From assembly GCF_963676685.1 (NCBI RefSeq), contig NC_092349.1:79186604-79250603 (forward strand): a stretch of 64,000 nucleotides of DNA, given 5' to 3'. Under the pieces are notes generated by a model. That model ran no database searches, was not told the DNA's origin, and saw nothing but the letters and a program-made list of their open reading frames with translations. The DNA comes from Mytilus edulis. Its lineage: Eukaryota > Mollusca > Bivalvia > Mytilida > Mytilidae. This document shows positions 25,310 to 37,962 of this stretch, piece after piece (position 1 is the first letter of the stretch; each line of letters opens with the position of its first letter). Made by a program: the position numbers and the translations under genes.

Positions 25310-26790
25310 TTAGCTCACCCGGACCAAAGGGCCAAGCAAGCTTTTCTCATCACTTGGCGTCCGCCGTCGTCTGTTAACTTTTACAACATTTTTCACCTCT
25401 GAAACTACTAGGCAACATTAAACAAATTAACTTCACCACAGTCATCATTGGGACATCTAGTTTAAACAATGTGTCCGATGACCCAGCTTATTGCCAACAA
25501 GATGGCCGCCATGGCTAAGAATAGAACATAGACGTAACATGTAGATTGTAGCTTATATTTCTGAATCCAAAGCATTTAGAGCAAATCTGACATTGGGTGA
25601 AATTGTTCAATAGCTCATGAGCTATCTGCCCTGACATTTTCAGAAGTATCCGACAACCCGTTGTTGGGTTAATGTTGCTGCCCCTGAATTGGTAATTATA
25701 CAGAAACTTTGCAGTTTTTAGTTTTGATCGTGAACACTATTGAAGATATAGACAAACTGTAAACAGCAATAACGACAGCAAAATAAGATCTACAAAGTAA
25801 GTCAACATTACTAAAATGAGACATACCTGACAACCCGTACATTTAGTTGTTTTGCTGCCCCGACATTGGTAATTTTTAGGAAGTTTTGCAGTTTTTGGTT
25901 ATTATCTTGAATACTATTGAGATAAACTGTAAGCAGCAATAACATGAATATATAATGTTCACAAAGTAAGATCTGCAAATAAGTCAACATGACAAAAATG
26001 GCTAAAATTTATAATAAAACTACATCCAGGAGCCTGTAATTCAGTGGTTGTTGTTTATTGTTGTGTTACTTATGTTTTTCATTTATTATTTTGTACATTT
26101 ATTTAATTAGGCTGTCATTTTTCTTGTTTGAATTGTTTCAGATAAATTTTGTCATTGCATGTCCCTTTTTTGCTGACTATGCGGTATGGACTTGGCTCAT
26201 TATTGAAAACTGTCCGGTGACCATTCACTATTAATTTCTGTGTCATTTGGTCTCATGTGGAGGGTTGTCTCATTGACAATCATGCCACAACTTCTTTTTA
26301 TATTTAAATATTAACTTAAAACATGACAAGACGGAAGATTTTCTTGACCTTAGATAGATTAGATGATAAGGATGCTATTCTAATATAGCTTTTAATGATT
26401 TTGTGTCTAGGCCTTTCTGCAACAATCAGAAATTTCTAAAAAAAAATTAGCTTCTTCAATCATTATGACTATCTGAAATATACTTGTAGCAGCACTTGAT
26501 GTGTTAAGGTAAAACAGTTGCAAATCCAATAAAATTGCTCAGCAAAACATGCTACATAAACATATCTACATGTTCCTTGCAAATTTTAGAAAAATCTGTC
26601 AACCTGTTTGGAGATGATAACCATAAGAGCAAGGGAAAACATGGAAATTTCAAATTATTATCAGCCAGACAAACACAACTAGTCTGTGCAATCAATGGTC
26701 CTCAAATTTAGCCGACCGTCACTTTTTTTTTTACCAGTTAAGTGTTACAGACTCAAGTGAACTTCTTGTTTTCTGTATACTTATCTAATT
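25310..26790. mobile_element. bivalve dispersed element with a nested repeat
   Basis: Starts near tagctcacccggaccaaa and continues through tcatcacttggcgtccg and aagatggccgccatggct, words I remember from many bivalve loci. A different repeat (26030-26300: gcggtatggacttggctc, ggagggttgtctcattg) appears inserted within it. The putative right end (aagtgaacttcttgttt) lies about 100 bp before the zinc-finger ATG. Confidence 0.55.
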
Positions 26791-26873
26791 ATTTTTTTTA
26801 TAATTGCATTCATTTTTTAGTTACAGCTAATTATTATAAGTGAACTGGATCTAAAAATTACGACAAGCGAAGG

Positions 26874-28109
26874 ATGAATTTACCATATTTACTTGACAGG
26901 CAAAGCAAACAAAAACCAGGGGTGTGTCAAAACATTGAAATAGAAGACTCCAAGTTAGGTTTGTGTGAAGGTAAAAGAGAATCGGAGATTTGCTATATTG
27001 AAAACGAGGTTAAAACAGAAGATTCCAAGTTAAATGTATTTGAAGTTAAAAGAGAGACTGACAGCTCTGAGAATGAATGTAATATATTAATGTCGAGCGA
27101 CTATAACAATCAAAACAATAATAACAATAGTGCCAACGTTAATAGAAAAATAGAAAAAGATGATATGGTTGACGTTGTACATGCTACAGAAACTGACATT
27201 TTCAATGTGAAATTTAAAAAGACCGATTTTTATACAGATTTGCCTTTAAATGACAAGAAAGATCGCCAGACCAATTTGAATAGGTCGGAAAATAATGGTG
27301 AAGCAATTAACTGTGACAAAATATCTAAGTTAATTTCCTGCAATAAAACAGAAGAGAAAAACAAACAAACTCAGACGAAGTGTTATAAATACAAATTTGG
27401 TGAGAAGGAATTTTCTTTTAAGTTTCCAGTCGTTTCAGTAGATAAAAATTTACCAATGATGTACATGTTGAATGGCGATAAACGTTCAGGTATTACATCG
27501 CCAGATGACCAATCATCAATGGCAAGGCAAGGTTTTAAGAATGATACACAAATGGAATCCGACAAATCGGAATTTGAAAACCTCAAAAAGTTAAACAAAA
27601 GTGAATCTGAAAAGCCTGTTTCGATGGTTTCATCCAGTTTTAATCACCAAGTCTCTTGTCAGATGTCACCGTGTAAAGAGAACGAAATCACAAAAACGAT
27701 TCCACACAAATGCAAATTTTGCAACAAAGACTTTTTATCAAAATTTGCATTAAGAAGTCATATAAAATTACACACAGAGAGTGAAGGCTTTGTTTCTTAT
27801 CTTCCTAAGCAACCACGTGCAGATTTGAAAACATCGGATGAGAACAAGAATCATATAATTGGAAAGGTTTACAACTGTTTTCTTTGTAAAAAAGTGTTTA
27901 CGATTGAATCAGCAATGATCAGACATATTAAATTGCACAAGGAAAAAAGAAAGCATAAATGCAAGACATGTGGTAAAGGTTTTAATCAAAAACGTCAACT
28001 ACAGAAACATGAAGTTATTCACACCGAGTGTAAACTCTTTATGTGTGATTCCTGTCAGATAAGTTTTAAAAATGTTTCTGAATTAAAACAACATATTCGA
28101 AATATTTGA
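26874..28109 (+). CDS. C2H2 zinc-finger protein, 411 aa, truncated in its fourth finger
   Basis: Intronless open frame. The N-terminal 270 residues are acidic, Lys/Asn-rich and of low complexity, with two copies of an EDSKL...KRE motif (24-36 and 49-61). C2H2 fingers follow: finger 1 C280/C283/H296/H300, finger 2 C335/C338/H351/H355, finger 3 C363/C366/H379/H383, and finger 4 C391/C394/H407. The last histidine of finger 4 is Ile-411, followed at once by TGA. Fingers 2-3 and 3-4 have degenerate linkers instead of TGEKP. Finger-coding sequence continues downstream, so this frame is probably the intact part of a once longer gene. A possible splice acceptor (ttttttag at 26813-26820) suggests a 5' UTR exon. 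It is probably a nuclear DNA-binding protein if expressed. Confidence 0.7.
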   Translation: MNLPYLLDRQSKQKPGVCQNIEIEDSKLGLCEGKRESEICYIENEVKTEDSKLNVFEVKRETDSSENECNILMSSDYNNQNNNNNSANVNRKIEKDDMVDVVHATETDIFNVKFKKTDFYTDLPLNDKKDRQTNLNRSENNGEAINCDKISKLISCNKTEEKNKQTQTKCYKYKFGEKEFSFKFPVVSVDKNLPMMYMLNGDKRSGITSPDDQSSMARQGFKNDTQMESDKSEFENLKKLNKSESEKPVSMVSSSFNHQVSCQMSPCKENEITKTIPHKCKFCNKDFLSKFALRSHIKLHTESEGFVSYLPKQPRADLKTSDENKNHIIGKVYNCFLCKKVFTIESAMIRHIKLHKEKRKHKCKTCGKGFNQKRQLQKHEVIHTECKLFMCDSCQISFKNVSELKQHIRNI

Positions 28110-29000
28110 AAAGGAAATATTTAATTGCTCTTGATGTGGGGAAAGCTTAAAGCCTTTAATACTTATGATGCCCTCGGAAGCCACGAGAACATACATGCTA
28201 CATTGTCACCACTTGTATGTCATGTTTGTGGAGAACATGTTTCTTATTCTAAATAGAGGGAGCATTTAAAATTACACGACAGAAAAGCGCGTTACATGTG
28301 TGAAGAGCGTGGTCGGAAGTTTACTTTTACAGCTGATTTAAATGAGTGTGTAGCTAAATCTAATATATTTTGTTAGCTTGCTTACTTGCTGAACCGTGAA
28401 GTCATTGTTAGCAAGGTATACTACCCTCCTTTCGTAGTAGCCTAGTTCCACAGACAGATACTAGTATATAGGTTCGTTTTCTATCGGACTAGTCTACTCT
28501 TAAAGGATGGTAGTTAACCTAACCGAACAATGACTTCACGGCTCAGCTAGCAAGCAAGCTAACCAAAGATATTATTTTTGCCTACACACTCATTCAAATC
28601 GGCTGTAAATGCCACTAACAAAGACATTTGTTTAATCACTCAGAAATTAAACCATATAAAAGTAATTTTGAGTCGTGTGCTCAAAACTTTCAATCCAGTC
28701 CTGAATTGAAGAAACATTCAAGACTTCAACATCAAAAGTTTATGCATTTTAGTTCTTGTCATCAATGTGGCATTATGATAGTTTTAAACATCCCCGCCAA
28801 CTTCGAATACATGAAAATATGCACAGGAAAGATAAAGGCTTTACATGTGATGTATGTGAAAAAAAGTTTTCTGATCAAAATTCTATGATAAAACATCAAC
28901 AAATACATTTTGAAGAAAAGTCTTTTGAACATGTATGCCCAGGAATGCGGAAAATACCGAAAATACCAGTAATTAAAAGAGACATTTGCTTAACTCATTC
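28110..29000 (+). pseudogene. decayed downstream part of the zinc-finger gene
   Basis: After the TGA, finger-like sequence continues. One finger has a stop between its cysteines (FNCS*CGES) and then a frameshift into AFNTYDALGSHENIH. The next (CHVCGEH) has a TAG at about 28254, and the one after starts YMCEERGRKFTFTADLNE. A palindromic insert follows (28327-28609). Beyond it, a finger has lost its first cysteine (SNFESCAQNF...LKKHSRLQH), a CHQCG finger is frameshifted, and a well-kept finger (FTCDVCEKKF...IKHQQIH) lies at about 28840-28910. At least three lesions mean this part cannot be translated with 26874-28109. Confidence 0.75.
28327..28609. mobile_element. 283-bp palindromic insert in the zinc-finger array
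   Basis: Arms of about 120 bp. The left arm starts tttacagctgatttaaatga and the right arm is the complement of tttacagccgatttgaatga. Inner parts also pair (accgtgaagtcattgtt / aacaatgacttcacggc), around a loop of about 40 bp. The outer arm ends read as zinc-finger code (FTADLNE), so this may be an inverted duplication rather than, or as well as, a MITE. Confidence 0.7.
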
Positions 29001-29159
29001 TGATATCTACCAATTTTTATATGTGAAGTTTAGGGTGGAAAATGCTTTAAAGATATTCATACATTTCATAGCTGTGACCTACATGATGCACAATGTATGT
29101 ATACAAACACACAACTCGGGCTCCATGTTTGTGACACTAGTAGATAAGGATTAAAACCT

Positions 29160-29800
29160 TTCCAAGACACATCGTCTTAATTAACACATTAAATAACACG
29201 CTGATGTACAATACATGCAATATGTACAAAACAGTCAATTAAGAAGTACAAAAATACATGTTACTGTATGATGTACATGTACAATTGTAGATCACATAAA
29301 ATATGGAAACAATTTTCTTTAAAACAACTTTAAATATGTCACATCATGTATGTTGATCTTGTTGATAAACAAAACATTTGTGAACAGTAACTGTGCTATG
29401 TATAACATTTGTATCTTTAAAAAATGTACAGTTAAACTTTGGCGAATTAGGAACACAGTGTCAAATTACACATTAAGATAATTTATGTGCTTTATTTTTC
29501 TATGAAGGGAGGTTTATACTTTACAATCATTTTTAAAAATTTAGTTCATTAAAAATCTATTTGAAGAAAACAATCTGTATTCTTAAATATTTTCTATGGT
29601 AATGATCATTAGTATTGTCATTTACTTTAAAATTCAGAATGGAAATGGGGAATGCGTCAAAGCGACAACAATCCGACCATAGAGCAGACAACAGCCGAAC
29701 TTTGTACATTTGTTTGTCATTAACTCTGAACTAAGAAATCTTTATATGGAAAAATATATATGGTGAAAGTTACAAATTTGTTTCTGTGAATGTACAAGTT
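29160..29800. other. AT-rich intergenic sequence
   Basis: No gene seen. 29635-29690 is a short fragment of the retroelement tail (gaatggaaatggggaatgcg). Confidence 0.45.
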
Positions 29801-30182
29801 CTAGCTGATAGTTTATTCCGTAATGTTGTGTCTTTGTGGCTGTATTGTATAGATAGTTGAAGGACATCGTAGTTAATGAATAATTCAATAAGTGGTCTTC
29901 TGTAGCAGTGTAGTGTAGATAGCTGGTAGCCAGACATCTAGTGTATTTAAAAGGAAGTGTCCTTCGGCTGTAGAATAATAATATAGGTAGTCGATGAACA
30001 TTTTGTTTATTTAATTGGAAGGCTCATTCGTAGCATTAAAGTATAGATATTTGGCGGACATCTATAGTTCATTGAGTAGTGTCATAGGCAGAATTAAAGT
30101 ATATAAAATTGGTGGACATCGAGATCACTCGTTCGGAAGTGTCATTGGTAGCAGTACAGCGTAGGTATTGGGGCACATCTAG
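29800..30182 (+). repeat. imperfect tandem repeat, about 65 bp, left part
   Basis: Five to six diverged units with the pattern aagtgtc...gtagca...tagatat...ggcggacatctag. One more unit of the same family (aggaagtgtcctcggtagca) appears at about 31255-31310. Confidence 0.65.
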
Positions 30183-31215
30183 TTGTCGAACATGCGAATT
30201 TTGTCGCTGAAAGCTCGACATAGGGATAGTGATCCGACGGCAGCGGCGGCTACGGCGGCGTTAGCTAATTTCTTAAAAGCTCCATATTTAAGAAGGTTGA
30301 AGACCTGGATGCTTCATACTTTGTATATAGATGCTTCATGTTATGATGTTGTCGTCAGTCACATGTCCAATGTCCTTGACCTCATTTTCATGGTTCAGTG
30401 ACTACTTGAAAAAAGTTAAGATTTTTTGTAATGTTAAATCTCTCTTATTTTAAGTAATAGGAAAACTATATTTGGTATGTGCGTACCTATAGCAAAGTCC
30501 TCATGCCCGTCAGACTTTTTTCACTTAGATTAGTGAACAAGGTTTAGTTTTGGTGGTCAAGTCCATATCTCAGATACTTTAAGCAATATGTCTAGCATAT
30601 TAGATGTATGGAAGGACTGTAAGGTGTACATGTCCAACTGGCAGGTTTCATCTGACCTTGACCTTTTCACGGTTCAGTGGTTATAGTTTAGATTTTGTGT
30701 TTTGGTCTGTTTTTCTTATAATGTATGCAATAGGTCTACTATATTTGGTGTATGGAATGATTGTAAGGTGTACATGTCTAGCTGGAAGGTGTCATCTGAC
30801 CTTCACCTCATTTTCATGGTTCAGTGATCAAAGTTAAGTTTTGAGTTTTGGTCTTTTTCTAATACGTTATGCAATAGGTCAACTATATTAAGTGTATGGC
30901 AATATTTAGGATCTATATGTCAGTCGCGCAGGTTTTATTTGAACTTGACCTCATTTTCACGGTTCATTGCTCAGTGTTAAGGTTTTGTGTTTTGGTCTGT
31001 TTTTCTTAAAAAATATAAGCCATTGGTCAACTATGTTTGTTGTATGGAAGAATTGTTAGCTGTACATGTCTGCCTGGCATGGTTAATCTGACTATGACCC
31101 CATTTTCATGGTTCATTGGTCAATGTTTAGTTTTCTTGGTTACTGTTATCTTTGTGTGTGTGACAGTTGTAATAAAGCTTTTTATTTAGGACTATCAACA
31201 TAATATCAATGATTT
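30183..31215 (+). mobile_element. element with an internal ~147-bp tandem repeat, inserted in the 65-bp array
   Basis: Begins with a GC-richer segment (gcagcggcggctacggcg). Four copies of a 141-151-bp unit follow, at about 30602, 30749, 30890 and 31041, each with gtgtatgga...gtacatgtc, then gacct(c)attttcatggttca, then gttttggtctgtttttctta. It is flanked on both sides by the 65-bp repeat family. Confidence 0.6.
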
Positions 31216-31309
31216 AGTTAGTAAAGAAGGCGAGACATTTCAGCGTGTGCACTCTTGTTTATTCAGTAGGAAGTGTCCTCGGTAGCAGTATAATGTAGAT
31301 ATCGTCGTT

Positions 31310-31910
31310 TTCGCAACAAATAAATGACTTGTACATAATTGAAGGAGTTTCTTACCTACAGAAAAAGATAAAATAAAAACCTAAACAGGCCATTGTGCAT
31401 GTAAATACTAATCATATAGGACAACAACAGGTTTCGAAAGAAAGTTATTAAAAAAAAAACTTATTTGAAGCGGTCAATATTATAAGTGATATGATTGCTA
31501 TTTATTCAACATTTCATCAGAGACTAAATAACGAGGATTTGAACAAATGTAGGTTATGGTACAGCCTGCAACAGAGTGCAAATCTATACCATACCATATA
31601 TAGTAAGCGTTAAGCATAAACCCATACCATATAGCAAGCTTTAAAAGCAAACCCTTCCATAAAGTAAGCATTAAAGGCCCGACATGTCAAAGGCTCATGG
31701 GATAACAACATGAATCACAGGCTTCTGTTAATTGCAGGTTTATTACCACCACTACTTGTGGATAGTAAATCCAACCTAGACATCCGGTATGATAAAAGAA
31801 TATAATAATATATATATACGGTGTACACGAGTTAATTCATGAACAAAATGTAATCACAAGCAATTTTACCGCAAGGGCAAGCGTGGTTCATTTGTGTACT
31901 CCATAAATTG
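31310..31910. other. intergenic with a diverged dispersed repeat
   Basis: 31570-31740 contains repeated cataccatata...taagc words and aaggcccgacatgtcaaagg, a decayed member of the ataccgcatag family. Nothing else recognised. Confidence 0.4.
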
Positions 31911-33184
31911 ATCTGAGAGAAGTGCATTTCGTTATCGCGTTATCTAGAATAATTACTGTTGTTTGTCTGTAGAATTTTTTGTTGATGTTTTAGCATCGAT
32001 TTTTTTCCTTGACATTTTCCTTTGAGTTAGTTTCTTTTTACAATGTGCATCTTGAATTATCTTTTTGTTACAATATATTAAAAGTAAATAGATACCAAAT
32101 TGTCATTGCTATATGCAAATATTTGTTGCTAGGGATAATTTACAATGATTTTGCCATTAAATAGTCATTACATTGCGATACATTTAAACAGGTTTGGTTT
32201 CAAATATAAATACAGTCATGTATATTTAAGCTGTATATTTAGCGTATTCAAAAGTTTATCTCCAGGATTGTATGCATGATTGCTAGGCAACACAATATAC
32301 GAGATAGACGCAAAATGCAACTATTTTCAGAAAGTTTGTGGTAAAGAATTATAGCTTGACAAATTAAATAAAATTTGGGGTTAGGGCAAAAAATGGCTCT
32401 TTTCAACCCTTGCCCTTTACTTGACATTTTTTTTACTCGCTACAAAATAGCAGAAAAGCTTGGCGACATTCGCGTTTTGTCCAATTTCAAATTTTAAAAA
32501 GCTCTTTAATAAATTTTGTAATGTCCGACAATGTACATATATTGTATAATATATAGAATATATAGAATTACATCTGAAATTCCACTGGTGTTAATAATAA
32601 TCATATCATTTATGAAATAGATACAACAAATCTTACATTACGTTTTTAATCGCACAAATCAAGTTGACTTCAAAGGTTATTTTAAATGGTCTAGTCACAT
32701 TTTTAACACAAGACACGACCCTTGGTCCGCCTTATAGACAACCATCAGTGTTATGTACTTATATGTAAACAGTTGCATCAGCGGTTTTTATTTAATTTGC
32801 ACTTAATTTAGTCTACAGTTTCTTTTTATCTTTTGGATGAGTTTCATTGAGTCTGTCAATTCTGTAAAGTTATGTAAACTAACAGATTGTTGCAAAATCA
32901 TATATCATGGCGAAGCGATATTATATGATATATAAGATGTATCAAATTCAGTCAGAAATATGTAAACGGATTGTATGATGTCTACTATGATATACAATTT
33001 ACTGATCTCTATTTTCTAACATTAAACCATTCTAATTTACTTTGAACACTAGATTAATATCTTACAGATAAGACCATGGTTTTAATTAGATATAGGACAT
33101 GGCTAAATTTTGTCGATGCTCTGCTTCAGAAGTTCATTTTCATATTTCAAATGTTCTACATTCCAAAGTTATGGTTGTGATTGT

Positions 33185-33300
33185 ACAAACACCTCTTGTG
33201 ACATATTATTGACCTTCACCATTGTCGTGATACATTCAACACCTCTTGTGACATATTATGTGACCTTCACCATTGTCGTGATACATTCAAACACATTGAT
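33185..33300 (+). repeat. two-copy tandem repeat, 54-56 bp
   Basis: Two copies of acctcttgtgacatatta followed by accttcaccattgtcgtga. Confidence 0.8.
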
Positions 33301-33954
33301 GCTATTCAAATTAAGAACAATCTTAAAAAAAACCAGCATGCAAATTATCAATTGCTTCATATATATATATTAGTTTTTGATACGTGGTATGAAATATTAA
33401 GTTTCATCAATCTACAAAAGCATAATTTCAAAGTATACATCATCATGATTATATCTGTGTCACTAGTTTTATCCATTCACCAGGTATTCCTAAAAAAAGG
33501 AGAAAGCTGGATTTATGTTTGAACATATTCCATATTTAGTAAAACGCTGTTCATTCGTCCCGTTACTAATAGTTGCCTTAAAGGGACCGAGAAACGGATC
33601 TATTTAACTTTAAAAAAGTAAATTAGTATACCCTATCTCGGGGATATGTGGAGTCAGGAACATCATTAGTGGTTGTCTATAGTAATATTTTGATGATCTT
33701 TCATAATTTGATATAGACAGCAGATCTTTTTTGACTGCCATGCACTTTTTCCTTCACTGTTTGCGACTTGGTGTTTGCCATATTGCATATATATAATGTC
33801 CTTAATTTTATGACTGAAGTATACCTGCTGTGTTTTGTATACTGTTGTTTGTCTATGATTGTTTTGCGTTTTCTGTCATGGCAATTGAAATGTCAGTTTT
33901 CTCCCCTACTTTTTTATAGTTTGATTATCCTTTCGCCTCTCTTCTATAAACAGA

Positions 33955-34265
33955 ATAAAATTGAGAATGGAAATGGGGAATGTGTCAAAGAGACAACAAC
34001 CCGACCAAATAAAAAACAACAGCAGAGGGTCACCAACAGGTCTTCAATGTAGCGAGAAATTCCCGCACCCGGAGGCGTCCTTCAGCTGGCCCCTAAACAA
34101 ATTTATACTAGTCCAGTGATAATGAACGCCATACTAATTTACAAATTGTACACAAGAAACTAAAATTAAAATAATACAAGACTAACAAAGGCCAGAGGCT
34201 CCTGACTTGGGACAGGCGCAAAAATGCGGCGGGGTTAAACATGTTTGTGAGATCTCAACCCTCCC
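33955..34265 (+). mobile_element. truncated retroelement tail copy
   Basis: About 310 bp nearly identical to 11690-11990, from gagaatggaaatggggaatg to aaacatgtttgtgagatctc. It includes the cccggaggcgtccttcagct block. It lies in sequence present only in the first copy of the tandem duplication. Confidence 0.75.
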
Positions 34266-35589
34266 ATGTCGTTTGGTTGCTGTCTTATTTACTTTTACCT
34301 CACATCTCCTTTTATTTATGGTGAATACCGAATTTATTACTCTTTACATGTCATGCTGAAATGTTATATATCAAAGTTGGTAAATTTGGAAACCTGTTGA
34401 AACGAGAACCTAGATTTAGTCTGAAATAAAACTATCTAAGCGAAAAAAAGGTTCCGATTTAAAAATATTTCGAAACCACAAGTATATTTAATCATATTCT
34501 TTGAAAATAATCTTATACACTGTTATTTGAAATATAGATACATTTCATTATGTATTGACTGTGGGAATTGATATTTGCTCATCCCCTTGGTAACATAAAG
34601 TATTATCATTCTGTAGATATGATGATTTAAAGTACAAGTAGTATTGAAGGTCCTCAAGTTTACATGTAATGTTGGTACAGGTTAGAAAACTCAAGAATGA
34701 TATCATCATATATATCTTTGAACAGGAACATATGTAGCTGTGTCTTCCTATAGATCATTTCTGCACATGTATGTGCGGTCTTTTCTATTTATTCGAACTA
34801 GATAGACGTTTTTACACTTTTGAGTAGAAGTAAGTACTTATACAGTGGAGATCAGTTCTAACCTCTCATAAATTCTGTCAGAATCTGTCAGGAGAACTGT
34901 TCTAGAACAGTATGTAGAACTGTCAGCCTGACACCTTTTAGTCAGTTCTAGGTTAGAACTGTTCTAACTAGAACTGGTTTGGACAGTTCTAGCTAGAACT
35001 GATCCTGACAGTTCTACCCTAGAACAGTTTTAGACAGTTCTAGCTAGAACTGACCAAATATTTGGTCAGTTCTACTTCTAGAACAGTTCTACGGTTAGAA
35101 TTGATTTCAAATTCTACGGCTAGAATTGATTTATAAATTCTACCGTAACGGCCAGAATTAATTTATAAATTCTACGGCTAAAATTGATTTATAAATTCTA
35201 CGGCTAGAATTGATTTATAAGTTTTAAGAAATATTTGTCTTAATATAAAGGCTTCGGCAAAATAGCGAATTATATTATATAGAGTTTTGCTATTTTGCCA
35301 GTTTTATTTCAGATTTATAATCGGCAAGAGAACATGTTTAACCTCGCCATATTCTGCATGTATGTGCCTGTTCCAAGTCAGGAGCCTGTTATTCAGTGAT
35401 TTTCTTTTGTTGATGTGTTACATAAATTATTTGTTTTTCTTTCATTTTTTGAACATATATTAAGCCGTTAATATTGGGGGGGGGGGGAGGGGGCATTATT
35501 ATTTCATTTATTTTACATTTGTCATTCGGGGAGTCAGGATGACTCGTTTTACATAACAAAATTATCTGACCTTAATGTAATACGTTATT

Positions 35590-35645
35590 CCGGCCCAAAC
35601 CACCAGGGACGGATCCAGCAGTTTAAAAAAAGGGGGGGGTCCAAC
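35590..35645 (+). repeat. fragment of the GGCGGATCCAG repeat family
   Basis: gggacggatccagcag followed by an A-run and a G-run. Related full or partial copies: 44750-44875, 45685-45770, 46605-46765, 48040-48100, 48665-48780 and 53325-53485. Confidence 0.5.
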
Positions 35646-35688
35646 TAAAATTTATTGTCCTCATTCAAATGCATTGATCTTCCATGGT

Positions 35689-37560
35689 ACAAGTTATAGC
35701 AATATTGGAAAACAATGACCTCAGAATTTTGTACGCATGAATTTATAGTGCCAGCATGTCCTCTTTTTATTCAAAGTATTGAATCGAAAACAAATATCAG
35801 TAGTTTTCATACTTCAGACTGAGTCGTGTAATAAAATCTTTTGACCGCATCAATCTAAACTGACTTTATTTGCTCTTTCTTTCTGCAAATCTATATAGCT
35901 GTACAGTAATTCAGTTATGATTTTAGGTCAAGAGGGACTGTAATATATACAAGTTATAGCAATATTGGAAAGCAATGACCTCAAAATTTTGTTCGCATGC
36001 ATTTATAGCGCCAGCATATCCTCTTTTTATTCAAAGTATTGAATCGTAAACAAATATCAGTAGTTTTCATACTTCAGACTGAGTCGTGTAATAAAATCTT
36101 TTGACCGCATCAATCTAAACTGACCTTATTTGCTCTTTCTTTCTGCACATCTATATAGCTGTACAGCAATTCTGTTATAATTTTAGGTCAAGAGGGACTG
36201 TAATATATACAAGTTATAGCAATATTGGAAAACAATGACCTCAAAATTTTGTACGCATGAATTTATAGTGCCAGCATGTCATCTTTTTATTCAAAGTATT
36301 GAATCGAAAATAAATATCAGTAGTTTTCCTACTTCAGACTGAGTCGTGTAATAAAATCTTTTGACCGCATCAATCTAAACTGACCTTATTTGCTCTTTCG
36401 TTCTGCAAATCTATATAGCTGTACAGTAATTCAGTTATAATTTTAGGTCAAGAGGGACTGTAATATATACAAGTTATAGCAATATTGGAAAACAATGACC
36501 TCAAAATTTTGTTCGCATGAATTTATAGCGCCAGCATATCCTCTTTTTATTCAAAGTATTGAATCGTAAACAAATATCAGTAGTTTTCATACTTCAGACT
36601 GAGTCGTGTAATAAAATCTTTTGACCGCATCAATCTTAACTGACCATATTTGCTCTTTCTTTCTGCAAATCTATATAGCTGTACAGCAATTCAGTTATAA
36701 TTTTAGGTCAAGAGGGACTATAATATACAAGTTACAGCAATATTGGAAAACAATGACCTAAAAATTTTGTTCGCATGAATTTATAGTGCCAGCATGTCCT
36801 CTTTTTATTCAAAGTATTGAATCGTAAACAAATATCAGTAGTTTTCATACTTCAGACTGAGTCATGTAATAAAATCTTTTGACCGCATCAATCTAAACTG
36901 ACCTTATTTGCTCTTTCTTTCTGCAAATCTATATAGCTGTACAGTAATTCAGTTATAATTTTAGGTCAAGAGGGACTGTTATATATACAAGTTATAGCAA
37001 TATTGGATAACAATGACCTCAAAATTTTGTTCGCATGAATTTATAGTGCCAGCATGTCCTCTTTTTATTCAAAGTATTGAATCGTAAACAAATATCAGTA
37101 GTTTTCATACTTCAGACTGAGTCGTGTAATAAAATCTTTTGACCGAATCTATCTAAACTGACCTTATTTGCTCTTTCTTTCTGCAAATCTAAAAAGCTGC
37201 ACAGTAATTCAGTTATAATTTTAGGTCAAGAGGGACTGTAATATACAAGTTACAGCAATATTGGAAAACAATGACCTCAAAATTTTGTTCGCATGCATTT
37301 ATAGTGCCAGTATATCCTCTTTTTATTCAAAGTATTGAATCGTAAACAAATATCAGTAGTTTTCATACTTCAGACTGAGTTGTATAATAAAATCTTTTGA
37401 CCGCATTAACCAAAACTGACCATATTTGCTTTTTTTTGTTTGATGTGAGTCTATATAGTTGCACAGTACTTCAGTTATATTTATTTTTACTGTAGTATAT
37501 ATAAATAACTGCAATATTGGAAATTGAACAAACATCAGTAGTTTTCATACCTCAGACTGA
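35689..37560 (+). repeat. 260-bp tandem satellite, seven full units plus a decayed one
   Basis: Units start at 35689, 35949, 36209, 36469, 36727, 36987 and 37245, with periods of 258-260 bp. Each opens acaagttatagcaatattgg and holds atcagtagttttcatac and ttttaggtcaagagggact. A diverged eighth unit runs from about 37490 and breaks down into short gactgcatca(g/a)c repeats by 37680. It lies wholly inside the 4.08-kb TIR element. Confidence 0.92.
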
Positions 37561-37920
37561 CTCATGTAACAAAAATATGTGTCTGCATCAATCAAAACTG
37601 ACCATATTTGACAGCATCAACCAAATCTGACAATATATGACTGCATCAGCTAAAACTGATCATTTTGCTTTTTTTAATGTAAAAATGTGCGAAGCGGGTT
37701 TTTTAATAGTGTGCACCACATTTTTTATGTTATTTCGAATAGACAGAAAAAAATGATAAGTCATTTCTTATAATTTGATTCTAAATTCCATTTTAAACCT
37801 TGCCAAACCATGAAAAGACGTTGATGACATTACGGTCACATGACTAACTTATGTCTATGGGCGCTGATAACACAATAACGACAGAAGACCCGTTACATCC
37901 AAACTTAAATTATTAAATAA

Positions 37921-37962
37921 TGAACCGTCACAAAAAGTGACTTGGTCAGTAGTGACGGTTCA
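37921..37962. repeat. short perfect hairpin
   Basis: TGAACCGTCAC and its exact complement GTGACGGTTCA separated by 20 nt. Confidence 0.7.

Noticed and set aside
34860-35095. Steroid-receptor response elements (AGAAC...GTTCT words)
   Set aside because: The words belong to the dense subterminal palindromes of a transposon and lack the fixed 3-bp spacing of such sites.
35689-37560. CRISPR-like array of regular repeats
   Set aside because: Units are contiguous 260-bp satellites without unique spacers, and the DNA is eukaryotic.
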